From assembly GCF_018449725.1 (NCBI RefSeq), contig NZ_JAAVVC010000021.1:62001-126000 (forward strand): DNA of 64,000 bases, read 5' to 3'. Of this stretch, positions 6,013 to 13,890 are shown in pieces. The stretch is from Pseudomonas sp. dw_612. Lineage in GTDB: Bacteria > Pseudomonadota > Gammaproteobacteria > Pseudomonadales > Pseudomonadaceae. Under the pieces are notes generated by a model. That model saw only the letters and a program-made list of their open reading frames with translations, had not been told where the DNA came from and searched no databases. Position 1 is the stretch's first letter; every line of letters begins with the position of its first letter. A program made the position numbers and the translations under genes.

Positions 6013-6441
6013 ATGAATGCAAGACTGAATATCTGTCAGGCCGCGCACGACGCGAAGTTGCCTCCAATGGTGAGCGAGACGCCTAAGGAGATTGCGCGGG
6101 CTGAGTGGCTGTATGAGGGTGGCGAGCAGCTTGTTCAGCTCCGTACCGGTGTGGCATTCCAGCGCCGTATGAGCCCGCCTCAAGGGGTCAGCATGAAGCA
6201 GTTCGCCCTGGCTGTTGATGAGTACGTCAATAAGCGGCTGTCTGACTGCGAGGTTGGTACCACGGCGCTGGGCTGGCTGCTCATTGACGCAAATCGCGGG
6301 ACTGTCGATTCAGTCAATGTCGACGAACTTCTCGGCAATAGTGACCACCCGCTCGGCAAGCTTGGCGAGATCGCAGAAGCCCTTCTTGAACCGCTTGCTG
6401 ATGACGCCCTGATCGCCATGGCCGAAGACGCAGAATTATGA
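6013..6441 (+). CDS. Phage hypothetical protein (142 aa)
   Basis: The ATG at 6013 follows GGAGGCGATC. It is a soluble, mixed acidic protein; visible segments are EIARAEWLYEGGEQLVQLRT, a central MKQFALAVDEYVNKRL helix and an acidic C-terminus. No family is recognised. The stop overlaps the next gene's ATG (ATGA), part of a run of coupled small genes. Confidence 0.75.
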   Translation: MNARLNICQAAHDAKLPPMVSETPKEIARAEWLYEGGEQLVQLRTGVAFQRRMSPPQGVSMKQFALAVDEYVNKRLSDCEVGTTALGWLLIDANRGTVDSVNVDELLGNSDHPLGKLGEIAEALLEPLADDALIAMAEDAEL

Positions 6442-6563
6442 TCGCCCCCTTCTGGTGTAACGGCCTGATCCTTTGGTTCAACGTGCCACAGCATGGCTAC
6501 ATGGAATGCTTTCACGCATACGAAGACGGGTACTGCTGCCCAATCAAATTTGAGGTGTTGTGA
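6438..6563 (+). CDS. 41-residue phage protein, Cys/aromatic rich
   Basis: Reads MIAPFWCNGLILWFN at the start and has CC and an additional Cys near the end. It is coupled by ATGA to the previous gene and by TGATG to the next. The function is unknown; it is kept because of tight coupling on both sides. Confidence 0.5.
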   Translation: MIAPFWCNGLILWFNVPQHGYMECFHAYEDGYCCPIKFEVL

Positions 6564-6697
6564 TGATCATCGTCGCGAGAAACGCCAAAGCAATGACTGA
6601 AGCCCTGAATCGTCAGGGCTTTTTTCTGGTCGCTGATCTGCCTCAGCGCATCTCCATTCAGACCCGGCGCGGCATGCTGGTTGTGAGGTTGTCGTGA
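6563..6697 (+). CDS. 44-residue phage protein containing an intragenic terminator-like hairpin
   Basis: Starts MIIVARNAKAMTEALNRQGF, overlapping the preceding stop. The codons for EALNRQGFF coincide with a perfect rho-independent terminator sequence (6600-6625), so transcription through this gene probably needs antitermination. The GTG of the next gene overlaps its stop. The function is unknown. Confidence 0.5.
   Translation: MIIVARNAKAMTEALNRQGFFLVADLPQRISIQTRRGMLVVRLS
6600..6626 (+). terminator. Terminator-like hairpin inside a coding sequence
   Basis: AGCCCTGA-ATCG-TCAGGGCT, an 8-bp perfect stem (9 with A6600-T6621) and tetraloop, followed by a run of six T starting at 6620. The context is the coding sequence of the 44-aa gene. 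It would terminate early transcripts unless the polymerase is modified. Confidence 0.7.
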
Positions 6698-7053
6698 GCG
6701 AGCAACGGCTGATAGATCTTGCCAAGGCCTATGCCGAGAACCGCACACAGCTGTACAGCAACGCGAAGGCCATTCGCGAGTGTAACGAAGACGGTTACAT
6801 CAACATGAGCCCTATGCGGGATCGCTACTACGAAGGTGTATGGCTCGATGAAGGAGCCTGCATCCGTTGGAATGGATGGCTACACGCTGTTCAGACGCTG
6901 TATGACTTCGACGACCAAGTACTGGGGGATGACCACGCTCATTACCTCATGGCGGTCTTGCTGGACGAGCGGAAATCGATCAAGCAGCGGGCGAACCACC
7001 TGAAAAGTCGCCTTCGCCTCATCGGCGCTGAGCTTCTGAGGGCTAAGCCATGA
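6694..7053 (+). CDS. Phage hypothetical protein (119 aa)
   Basis: The GTG start overlaps the previous stop (GTGA). The protein is hydrophilic with an N-terminal EQRLIDLAKAYAENRTQLYS helix, an aromatic middle (RWNGWLHAVQTLYDF) and a basic C-terminal helix KSIKQRANHLKSRLRLIGAE. No recognised family. The stop overlaps the next ATG. Confidence 0.72.
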   Translation: MSEQRLIDLAKAYAENRTQLYSNAKAIRECNEDGYINMSPMRDRYYEGVWLDEGACIRWNGWLHAVQTLYDFDDQVLGDDHAHYLMAVLLDERKSIKQRANHLKSRLRLIGAELLRAKP

Positions 7054-7190
7054 AACGCCTCGCCACCCGCGTCTACACCTTCCGCGAACTGATGAAGCGA
7101 CTGGACTCCGATGTCTTCTACGTCGTCGAGTCTGAAGAAGAACCCGATCAGCACTTCACCTTCGTGCCGATCCAGTACAAGGGGAAATGA
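7050..7190 (+). CDS. 46-residue phage protein
   Basis: Starts MKRLATRVYTFRELMKRLDS, overlapping the preceding stop by four bases. The N-terminal half is basic and the C-terminal half acidic (VVESEEEPDQHF). It is coupled to both neighbours. The function is unknown. Confidence 0.55.
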   Translation: MKRLATRVYTFRELMKRLDSDVFYVVESEEEPDQHFTFVPIQYKGK

Positions 7191-7191
7191 G

Positions 7192-7311
7192 ATGAAGACG
7201 TTCTACTGGATTCTCGCTTTCGGCCTGACCATCTTGCTGATGCAGTACAGCCTGTTCAAGGAGGACGGCGAGCCGAGACAGTTCAGCCTTCCTGCGGCGG
7301 TGGCGAGATGA
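7192..7311 (+). CDS. 39-residue single-pass membrane peptide
   Basis: MKTFYWILAFGLTILLMQYS forms one membrane segment, followed by a short polar tail. It begins one base after the previous stop and overlaps the next ATG (ATGA). Short membrane peptides are scattered through this operon; roles are unknown. Confidence 0.55.
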   Translation: MKTFYWILAFGLTILLMQYSLFKEDGEPRQFSLPAAVAR

Positions 7312-7694
7312 GCGACCTTTTCAGGCCTAGAAAGGAATTAGTGGTCAAGGTTTGGAATGCAAGCGATGACGACGAACCATTCATCTGTGCGGTGAATGGC
7401 GAGGTCACAATTGATGCTCTAGCTGAGATCGAGGAAGAACTCAAAGGCGAGCATGAGTTCAGCAGCGGCCCCGGCGAATACGTTTACTGCGCCTGCTATG
7501 ACCAAGGCGAAAGTGATGAATTCGGCAATGTTCTTTTCCGGCGTTATTGGGAGCTGACAGAAGTCTCTTTCGAAAAGCCAGACTGGATGTCAATGACTCA
7601 TGAGCCCGACAAGCATGTGCCGCAGACCGGCGAGCCCTGCACTGATTGCGGTTCGGCTTCCTGCTCATTCAAGCACAACTGCTTTCCATTCTGA
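7308..7694 (+). CDS. Acidic phage protein with Cys-rich C-terminus (128 aa)
   Basis: The first 90 residues are acidic (ASDDDEPF, LAEIEEELKGEHEF) with a CACYDQGESDEFGN stretch. The C-terminal 20 residues hold CTDCGSASCSFKHNC, a compact four-cysteine plus histidine cluster that could bind zinc. The start overlaps the previous stop. No family is recognised. Confidence 0.7.
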   Translation: MSDLFRPRKELVVKVWNASDDDEPFICAVNGEVTIDALAEIEEELKGEHEFSSGPGEYVYCACYDQGESDEFGNVLFRRYWELTEVSFEKPDWMSMTHEPDKHVPQTGEPCTDCGSASCSFKHNCFPF

Positions 7695-7703
7695 GGTGAA
7701 GCT

Positions 7704-7820
7704 ATGACCTCCTACCAGCGCGCCAAACGCATCATCATCTGGTGCGGCTCAGCCATCGTCCTTCTCGGCACCATCTTCGTAATGCTGGCCAGCGCATACG
7801 TCAGCACCCTCACCCAATAA
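7704..7820 (+). CDS. 38-residue membrane peptide
   Basis: MTSYQRAKRIIIWCGSAIVL and the following hydrophobic residues make one membrane helix after a basic N-terminus. A GAGG ribosome site is present. The function is unknown. Confidence 0.5.
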   Translation: MTSYQRAKRIIIWCGSAIVLLGTIFVMLASAYVSTLTQ

Positions 7821-7860
7821 CTCGAACTCATACGCCGCCTGCATGGCGGGGAGAACCGTC

Positions 7861-9018
7861 ATGTCTGCTAATCAACTTGCCGTCACCATCGACGACATCA
7901 GTGAAGCCAATGCTCCAGCGATCTACGTGAAAGACGGCCTGAAGCCATTCCTGCAAGCGGTTAAGGAGGAAGTCAGCTCTCAGGTGCCGGACCTCAAGAC
8001 TGCCAAAGGTCGCGAGCGTATCGCATCGCTGGCTGCCAAGGTCAGTAAGTCCAAGGTCGCCGTCGAGAAGCCCGGCCGCGAGTACCTGAAGCGTCTGAAG
8101 GAAATGCCGAAGGTGGTCGAGGCCGAGTTGCGCGAGTTCGTTGATGCTATGGACGCGCTGCGGGATGAGACGCGCCAGCCGCTGACAGACTGGGAAGCTG
8201 AACAGCAGGCCCGCAAGGACAAGCACGTTGACGGCATCCAGGCCATGAAAGACTTTTTGATTTTTGAAGGTGCTCCGAGTGCCGGCCAGGTCTGCCACAT
8301 TATTGCCATCCTTGAATTGGTGGCGATCAATGATAGCTGGGAAGAGTTCTTGGCCGAGGCAGCATCGGTAAAGGACGAGACTCTGGCGAAGCTGCGCACC
8401 CTGCACGGAGAGCGCACCCAATACGAAGCAGAACAGGCCGAACTGGTCCGCTTGCGTGCCGAGGCCGAAGCACAGGCTCAGCGTGACCACGAGGCAGAGA
8501 TTACCCGCGTAGCCGCTGAGCAGGCCCGTATCGAAGCAGAGCAGCGCGCTCAGGCAGCACGTGATGCTGCCGCCAAGCGTGAGCAGGAACTGATTGACCA
8601 AGCCGCAGCCGCACAACGCGCAACTGAGCAGGCCGCGCGGGACGCCGAGGCTTTGGCAGAACGTCAACGCCTGCAACTGGAGCTGCAAGCCGAACAGGCC
8701 CGCACAGCCGCCGCCCAAGCCGAAGCCAATCGCATTGCAGCAGAACAGCGAGCCGAGCAGGAGCGCATCGCCGCAATCCAGCGCCAGGAACAGGCAGTGG
8801 AACAAGCGCGCCAGAACGAACTGGCCCGCCAAGCCGCAGCGGTAGCCTTCGAGCTGGAGCAGGCTCAAGCCCGCGAAGCCGACAAGGCCCACAAAGCTCG
8901 GATCAATCGCGCCGCATTGGACGCCTTCATCGCTGGCGGCATGCCTGAGTCGTGCGCCAAGCAGGCCGTCACCCTCATCGCTCAGCGCAAGATCCCCGCC
9001 GTTTCCATCACTTACTAG
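7861..9018 (+). CDS. Coiled-coil phage protein linked to recombination genes
   Basis: A 385-aa protein from the ATG at 7861 (GGGGAGAACC upstream). The N-terminal 190 residues are a helical domain (KTAKGRERIASLAAKVSKSK, REYLKRLKEMPKVVEAELRE). Residues about 190-350 are a long Ala/Glu/Gln/Arg coiled coil, and the last 30 residues form a small AFIAGGMPESCAKQAV domain. Proteins of this build commonly precede annealase and exonuclease genes in Pseudomonas phages, and here the three genes are contiguous (gap of 8 bases, then ATGA overlap). A scaffold or nuclease-modulating role (Gam-like) is inferred only from this arrangement. Confidence 0.7.
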   Translation: MSANQLAVTIDDISEANAPAIYVKDGLKPFLQAVKEEVSSQVPDLKTAKGRERIASLAAKVSKSKVAVEKPGREYLKRLKEMPKVVEAELREFVDAMDALRDETRQPLTDWEAEQQARKDKHVDGIQAMKDFLIFEGAPSAGQVCHIIAILELVAINDSWEEFLAEAASVKDETLAKLRTLHGERTQYEAEQAELVRLRAEAEAQAQRDHEAEITRVAAEQARIEAEQRAQAARDAAAKREQELIDQAAAAQRATEQAARDAEALAERQRLQLELQAEQARTAAAQAEANRIAAEQRAEQERIAAIQRQEQAVEQARQNELARQAAAVAFELEQAQAREADKAHKARINRAALDAFIAGGMPESCAKQAVTLIAQRKIPAVSITY

Positions 9019-9026
9019 AGGTCGCC

Positions 9027-9938
9027 ATGAACGAAATCATCCAGATGCCAGTGCGCGAGGCCTCAGGTCTTACCGCCGCAGAAACTCACCGGTTCTCGGC
9101 CGTAGAGATCCGCCAGCGCGTGAACCTGGTGCAGGAAGTGATGCAGGGCATCATGAAGCGCGAGACGCACTACGGCACGATCCCAGGCACGCCGAAGCCT
9201 ACGCTATACAAGCCCGGCGCCGAAGTTCTCTGCGTAACCTTCCGCGTTGCGCAGGAATACGAAATTGAGGACCTGTCCATCGAGGGCGTGGCGCGCTACC
9301 GGGTTACCTGTGTTGGACGCCACCAGATTTCCGGCATTGCGCTCGGCGAAGGGGTTGGCGAGTGCTCATCTGGCGAAGAGAAATACAAGTGGCGCAGGGC
9401 GGCGTGCAAAGCCGAGCTGGACGCAACCCCTGAAAACCTGCGCCGGAAGAAGTATTACAATAACGGTAACACCGTCGACCAGATCCGCACCGAGCCGGCC
9501 GACTTGGCCAACACCATCCTAAAGATGGCCTGCAAGCGAGCCATGATCGCCATGACGTTGAACGTTACCGCCGCCTCGGACATCTTCACGCAGGACATTG
9601 AAGACCTGCCGGAAGAGTTGCGGCCGCAGGAAAGCGCCCAGACCAGCAATCAAAAGCCAGGCCCGGCGCCACATGACCCAGAACTGGCCGCCCACTGGAT
9701 CGCGCAAGCCAATGCAGCGGCAACACCCGAAGCGCTAACTGAAGTATGGAAGGCCGGCGTATCGGCCATCAACGAGGTCAAAGACATGACCTCTTACGAG
9801 GCATTCAAGGTGGCTGTCGGCGCTCGCGGCGTGACACTGAAAGCTGAAGACGCAAAGCCTGATACGGACGTCAAACCAGTAACCGAAACGACTGTTATCT
9901 CTGACGATGAGGTTGAGTTTGAGGAGGTCGAAGAATGA
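9027..9938 (+). CDS. Putative single-strand annealing protein (recombinase beta-like)
   Basis: A 303-aa protein from the ATG at 9027, after GAGGTCGCC. The segment THYGTIPGTPKPTLYKPGAE followed by RVAQEYEIEDLSIEGVARYR, an EEKYKWR motif and DLANTILKMACKRAMIAMTL plus TAASDIFTQDIEDL matches a phage family found next to YqaJ exonucleases and thought to be Rad52/Red-beta-like annealases. The C-terminal 100 residues are variable, with an acidic DDEVEFEEVEE end as in SSB-like tails. The adjacent exonuclease overlaps by four bases. The activity is inferred from context. Confidence 0.65.
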   Translation: MNEIIQMPVREASGLTAAETHRFSAVEIRQRVNLVQEVMQGIMKRETHYGTIPGTPKPTLYKPGAEVLCVTFRVAQEYEIEDLSIEGVARYRVTCVGRHQISGIALGEGVGECSSGEEKYKWRRAACKAELDATPENLRRKKYYNNGNTVDQIRTEPADLANTILKMACKRAMIAMTLNVTAASDIFTQDIEDLPEELRPQESAQTSNQKPGPAPHDPELAAHWIAQANAAATPEALTEVWKAGVSAINEVKDMTSYEAFKVAVGARGVTLKAEDAKPDTDVKPVTETTVISDDEVEFEEVEE

Positions 9939-10702
9939 TCCAGATCAACTGTACGCAGGGGTCGGATGTCTGGCTTCAGGAGAGGTCTGGATGCATTACA
10001 GCCAGCATGTTCTCCACGGCTCGCTCCAAGGTGAACGGCCTGACAGTTCAGCAGCAGAAGTACGTGACGGCGATGCTCGAAGGTCGCAGCGAAAGTCAGG
10101 CCCGCGACATTGCCGGCTACAAGGCAGGCCCGAAGGCGGAAGTGGTACAGCGTGCCCTTGACGGCGAAACCGTTGGCGAGCCTTCATCGGCCGCCCTCGA
10201 CTACGCCTTCCAGTTGGCAGTTGAGCGCATCGGCGGCAAACCGCTCGACAATGGGTTTGAAACTTGGCAGATGCGCCGAGGCCATGAACTGGAGCCTGAA
10301 GCACGCATGGAGCACGAAATCCAAACCGGGCTGATCGTTACGCAGGTCGGACTAGTCAAGACGGATGACGGGGCTTTTGGGGCCAGCGCCGACGGCTTTA
10401 TCGGCGATGACGGAGGTGCAGAATACAAATGCTTTCTCGCTCCAGAAAAACTGCGCGGGTTCCATATCGACAACGACGCCAGCGATGTTATCGACCAGGT
10501 GCAGGGCTGCATGTGGATAGCTGAGAAAAAATGGTGGCATCTCGGCATGTACTGTCCGCTACTCAAGCCAGTTGGCCGCCAGCTCTGGCTGCAAGAGTTC
10601 AAGCGCGATGACGACTACATCGAAAAGCTGGAGGAAGACCTGTGGCAATTCAAGCTTCTGGTCGATGAGTACGAGGCCAAACTGCGGAGTAAAGCAGCAT
10701 GA
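9935..10702 (+). CDS. YqaJ/lambda exonuclease-family recombination nuclease
   Basis: A 255-aa protein with the lambda-Exo/YqaJ PD-(D/E)XK arrangement: substrate-binding start W13, R17, GCITAS; helix glutamate in GHELEPEAR (E118-E120); D153 in GASADGF; and E163-x-K165 in AEYK. It should resect double-strand ends 5' to 3', handing ssDNA to the annealing protein encoded immediately upstream (ATGA overlap). An insert of about 60 residues after the first motif (QQKYVTAMLEGRSESQARDI) resembles the small helical insertion of terminase-small-subunit-like type seen in some phage YqaJ proteins. Confidence 0.88.
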   Translation: MIQINCTQGSDVWLQERSGCITASMFSTARSKVNGLTVQQQKYVTAMLEGRSESQARDIAGYKAGPKAEVVQRALDGETVGEPSSAALDYAFQLAVERIGGKPLDNGFETWQMRRGHELEPEARMEHEIQTGLIVTQVGLVKTDDGAFGASADGFIGDDGGAEYKCFLAPEKLRGFHIDNDASDVIDQVQGCMWIAEKKWWHLGMYCPLLKPVGRQLWLQEFKRDDDYIEKLEEDLWQFKLLVDEYEAKLRSKAA

Positions 10703-11343
10703 ACGCCTACATCAGCAACGATCTGAACATGGTCAAGGCGCTTGATCCTGAGCGCCATCGTATTGCACTGGCCCGCGAAGAGTTCCTGAAAAAAGGAGGG
10801 ACTATTGAGGTGTTGCAGGGGCCAAGCTTCATACCCCACCCTGTACGCCATGAGCCGCTGCCAAGGGTTGTGGTGGTCAAGGATACAACTCCGAAACCGC
10901 CTACTGCCGCCGCGATTCGACAGAAGACCAAGCGCCAGCGTGAACGAGACGAACGGGCGATCGAACGAGCAGTAGAGCGCGAACAACAGACGGAACGAGC
11001 GCGAAAACTCGCTGAAACCATGACCTACGCCCAGGCACAGGAAGCGACGGGGCTCTCCAGAAAGCTCCTGACTACCCTCGCCAAGGAAGGCGTCTTTCGA
11101 TTCCAGAACGCGGCCTATCGCGGCCTTCGAAACCTGGTTCCGGTCACGATCGATGCCGCACAGGATGAAAAAGACGCCGAGCGCATAAAGTCTCTCGCGG
11201 AGGAAGGCCTGTCACGCACTCAGGCCATGAATCAAATCGGCATGTGCTTTAACCGATTCAACCGCCTCCTGACCCAATTCAATATCGACTATCCGAAACG
11301 CCGCAAAGGCCCTCATCCGGCCTTCTTCGCCAAGCAGCAGTAA
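10699..11343 (+). CDS. Phage DNA-binding-like protein (214 aa)
   Basis: The ATG overlaps the exonuclease stop. Residues about 70-110 are a strongly basic/acidic helix (RQKTKRQRERDERAIERAVE), followed by two similar short HTH-like segments: MTYAQAQEATGLSRKLLTTL near residue 112 and GLSRTQAMNQIGMCFNRFNR near 175. This suggests a duplicated DNA-binding module. No named family. It may belong with the recombination genes or regulate the following methyltransferase. Confidence 0.65.
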   Translation: MNAYISNDLNMVKALDPERHRIALAREEFLKKGGTIEVLQGPSFIPHPVRHEPLPRVVVVKDTTPKPPTAAAIRQKTKRQRERDERAIERAVEREQQTERARKLAETMTYAQAQEATGLSRKLLTTLAKEGVFRFQNAAYRGLRNLVPVTIDAAQDEKDAERIKSLAEEGLSRTQAMNQIGMCFNRFNRLLTQFNIDYPKRRKGPHPAFFAKQQ

Positions 11344-11361
11344 ACCAACCCACCTGTCGCA

Positions 11362-11398
11362 TCCAGTCATTGGAGGGCGGCGCCTGACTGGAGCAATC
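11362..11398 (+). promoter_or_regulatory. Hairpin masking the methyltransferase ribosome site
   Basis: TCCAGTCA (11362-11369) pairs with TGACTGGA (11385-11392), an 8-bp stem. The GGAG (11390-11393) that serves the ATG at 11399 lies mostly in the 3' arm, so folding should lower translation. The loop contains a second GGAGGG. Confidence 0.45.
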
Positions 11399-12709
11399 AT
11401 GGAAATCACTTACGGCTCGGTCTGCTCAGGCATCGAGGCGGCAACGCTTGCATGGAAGCCTCTCGGGATGCGCGCAACCTGGTTCGCCGAAATCGAAGCG
11501 TTCCCCAGTGCAGTACTCGCCCACCATTACCCGAACACGCCGAATCTCGGCGACATGACAAAGCTCGGGGCCCTGGTCCTGGCTGGAAAGATTCCCGCTC
11601 CCGACGTACTGGTCGGCGGGACACCCTGCCAGGCTTTCAGTGTCGCCGGCATGCGCCAGGGTCTGCTCGACCCGCGCGGCGCCCTCACCATCAAATACGT
11701 GGAGCTCGCAGATGCAACTGACTATGTTCGCGCCAGCCACCGAAAGCCCCCCTGTGTCATCGTCTGGGAAAACGTCCCCGGCGTCCTCAGCGACAAAGGG
11801 AACGCCTTCGGATGCTTTCTTGGCGCGCTTGCTGGGGAAGACTGCGAGCTGCAGCCTTCAGGGAAAAGGTGGCCGGACGCTGGTTGTGTGTATGGACCCA
11901 AAAGAACAATCGCGTGGCGGGTCCTGGACGCCCAATATTTCGGCTTGGCCCAACGACGCCGTCGTGTGTTTGTTGTCGCAAGTGCTCGAGACGGATTCGA
12001 TCCCACCGAGGTACTTTTTGAGCGAGAAGGCATGCGCCGGGATACTGCGCCGCGCCGAGGCGAGGGGCAAGACATTACCGGAACAGCTCCTTTCGGCCCT
12101 GCACTCCAGTGCGGATGTGGATACGTCTTCGCTGAATCCCTAGGCCAATACGGATGCCCAAACTGCGAGGGTGATGAAGGTCCGGCGGTCGATATGTTTG
12201 GCGGCATCCCGGCATTCGGCGGGCATAGCCTGGGTGGCTCGATCGAGCGGGCGGCAACGCTCACCGCCAAGGACAGCCGGCTCGATATCGAAAGCGAAAC
12301 GTTCTTTGTACAGAGCTTCGTGGCTGACGATTACAAGGAGGGAACATTCTCCGCCTCAGATGTGTCCAGGCCACTCACCACTAGCGCTGACAGGTCGCGC
12401 GCCACGCCTTTAGTCGCTGATATTTCGCCAACCCTTCGCTCCGGAAACATGCGCAACAACAGCAACCCCGTCACGGAGATTTCCATGCTGGTGGGTGACA
12501 CAGCCGTGCGCCGCCTCACTCCTGTTGAATGCGAGCGCCTGCAGGGCATGACCGACGACTACACCCTGATCCCTTGGCGCGGCAAGCCTGCTGAGGAATG
12601 CCCGGACGGCCCGCGCTACAAGGCGATCGGGAACAGCAAGGCGGTAACCGTCGTTCGCTGGATCGGCCAGCGCCTACTGAAACAGATCACTCCCAGCCCT
12701 TACGGCTAA
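11399..12709 (+). CDS. Phage DNA (cytosine-5) methyltransferase with zinc-ribbon insertion
   Basis: A 436-aa protein. Motif I appears as GSVCSGIEAATLAW, catalytic motif IV as GGTPCQAFS (Cys77), motif VI as WENVPGV, motif VIII as QRRRRVFVV and motif X near the C-terminus (RYKAIGNSKAV). It should methylate C5 of cytosine in a specific site, protecting phage DNA from host restriction. Between motif VIII and the C-terminal motifs, the target-recognition region includes a zinc-ribbon-like CGCGYVF...CPNC cluster (about residues 239-258). No restriction partner is next to it. Confidence 0.92.
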   Translation: MEITYGSVCSGIEAATLAWKPLGMRATWFAEIEAFPSAVLAHHYPNTPNLGDMTKLGALVLAGKIPAPDVLVGGTPCQAFSVAGMRQGLLDPRGALTIKYVELADATDYVRASHRKPPCVIVWENVPGVLSDKGNAFGCFLGALAGEDCELQPSGKRWPDAGCVYGPKRTIAWRVLDAQYFGLAQRRRRVFVVASARDGFDPTEVLFEREGMRRDTAPRRGEGQDITGTAPFGPALQCGCGYVFAESLGQYGCPNCEGDEGPAVDMFGGIPAFGGHSLGGSIERAATLTAKDSRLDIESETFFVQSFVADDYKEGTFSASDVSRPLTTSADRSRATPLVADISPTLRSGNMRNNSNPVTEISMLVGDTAVRRLTPVECERLQGMTDDYTLIPWRGKPAEECPDGPRYKAIGNSKAVTVVRWIGQRLLKQITPSPYG

Positions 12710-12747
12710 ACCCTTCCAATTCAACCTCACCCCCTCCGGGAGGCCCT

Positions 12748-12909
12748 ATGTCATCCAAAGGAAAGCTCGCCGCCGGCTACATGGAACTCCACAACGCATG
12801 CAGCATCTGCGGCCGCCCTCGCAGCACCGGAAACCACGAACGCTGCTCGAAAGCCCGGCAGCGGGAACACGCACGGAGGAATGACCATGACAGCCAAACT
12901 GTCGCCTGA
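12748..12909 (+). CDS. Small Cys-rich phage protein
   Basis: A 53-aa protein with an excellent GGGAGG site before the ATG. The core CSICGRPRSTGNHERC provides C-x2-C plus H and C for zinc binding. The basic tail ARQREHARRNDHD suggests nucleic-acid contact. It overlaps the next gene's start region. The function is unknown. Confidence 0.65.
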   Translation: MSSKGKLAAGYMELHNACSICGRPRSTGNHERCSKARQREHARRNDHDSQTVA

Positions 12910-13189
12910 CTCGATCGGGCTGATTTTCACGATGCACGCCGCCGGGCATCCGGTCGTGCACATCTCTGACGCGGCTGGATGCTCGTACTCCACTGTCGTG
13001 CGCTACCTCAACGCAGCCTGGATCGTGCTTGGGAACAAGGGTAAGCCAAAGCAGCTCACGGCCGAGTATCTGGCTCTCGGGCTGGGCATGAAGGCTAAAG
13101 GCGCTACGTGGTACGACGTCGAGCAGCATGTCGGATTCCACCGATCGACATTCCACAGTCAGCTTCGGGCTCAGCGCGCCCAACAATAA
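12887..13189 (+). CDS. HTH phage regulator-like protein (100 aa)
   Basis: Starts at the second ATG (12887), seven bases after GGAGGA; an ATG at 12881 directly abuts the ribosome site. A homeodomain-like segment VVHISDAAGCSYSTVVRYLN is followed by a second helix pair YDVEQHVGFHRSTFHSQLRA. Both have the spacing of HTH_23/HTH_29 domains, so DNA binding is likely. Its position late in the early operon is compatible with a transcription regulator. Confidence 0.7.
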   Translation: MTAKLSPDSIGLIFTMHAAGHPVVHISDAAGCSYSTVVRYLNAAWIVLGNKGKPKQLTAEYLALGLGMKAKGATWYDVEQHVGFHRSTFHSQLRAQRAQQ

Positions 13190-13222
13190 CCGCCCTATCG
13201 GGCACAGCAGATTGGAGAAATT

Positions 13223-13669
13223 ATGGACACTGTGAGCAGCAACATTCGCGCATTTTTGCAAGATGCTGCGGCCAAGGAAAACCTTGAGCTTTCCACTGAT
13301 CGTGATATCTGGAAGGCCGAAGCCGAACGTCTTCAAACCGGTTACGACGCCGCCCAATACGAGTTGACCGAATCAAAGCGCTACCTTGAAAACTGGAAAC
13401 TCAAGGCTTGCGAGGCTTCCGAGCGTGAGGCTGCATTGCGGGAAGAGCTGGCCGGTATGAAGGAAACCGTGGCCCTGTTCGAATCCGAGTTTTCGAAGCA
13501 GTCACTCAGCCTGACAGCCGCCGAGCAGCGGAATGCGGAGCTAGTCGAGTTGTTGCGTGATATCCGAAAAGGGATTGACGACGATACGGAGTCAGAGATT
13601 GGGTTTTTAACTTACAAGGCCATTGATGCGCTATTGGCACAACCCACCGAATCGGAAGCAAGCGAATGA
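13223..13669 (+). CDS. Coiled-coil phage protein (148 aa)
   Basis: GGAGAAATT precedes the ATG. From residue 20 to 110 the sequence is a heptad-rich coiled coil (DRDIWKAEAERLQTGYDAAQ and on), ending in a short ELVELLRDIRKGIDDDTESE segment. It overlaps the DUF551 gene by four bases. The function is unknown. Confidence 0.72.
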   Translation: MDTVSSNIRAFLQDAAAKENLELSTDRDIWKAEAERLQTGYDAAQYELTESKRYLENWKLKACEASEREAALREELAGMKETVALFESEFSKQSLSLTAAEQRNAELVELLRDIRKGIDDDTESEIGFLTYKAIDALLAQPTESEASE

Positions 13670-13890
13670 GCGACTGGATTAGCTGTAAAGATCGGCTCCC
13701 GACAAAAACTGGGATTTATCCAGCATGCTCCATGCATCCGCAGCGAACCTTCGAGGCTGAAAACTGGATCGAAATGCTTTACGAGTTCGATGCCGACGCC
13801 AAGCGTGGCGAAACACCATGGCAGCATGGATCTGGTTTTTATGATGGCGCTATCACCCACTGGATGGATCTGCCGGAGGCACCGAAATGA
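13666..13890 (+). CDS. DUF551 family protein
   Basis: A 74-aa protein with the DUF551 frame: an N-terminal WISCKDRLPTKTGIYPA and the C-terminal signature ITHWMDLPEAPK. This small domain is almost confined to phages and prophages, and its role is not known. Overlaps both neighbours by ATGA. Confidence 0.82.
   Translation: MSDWISCKDRLPTKTGIYPACSMHPQRTFEAENWIEMLYEFDADAKRGETPWQHGSGFYDGAITHWMDLPEAPK

Noticed and set aside
7828..8892. 354-codon minus-strand frame opposite the coiled-coil gene
   Set aside because: Low-complexity Leu/Gly/Cys translation typical of the reverse of an Ala/Gln/Glu coiled coil; no start signals.
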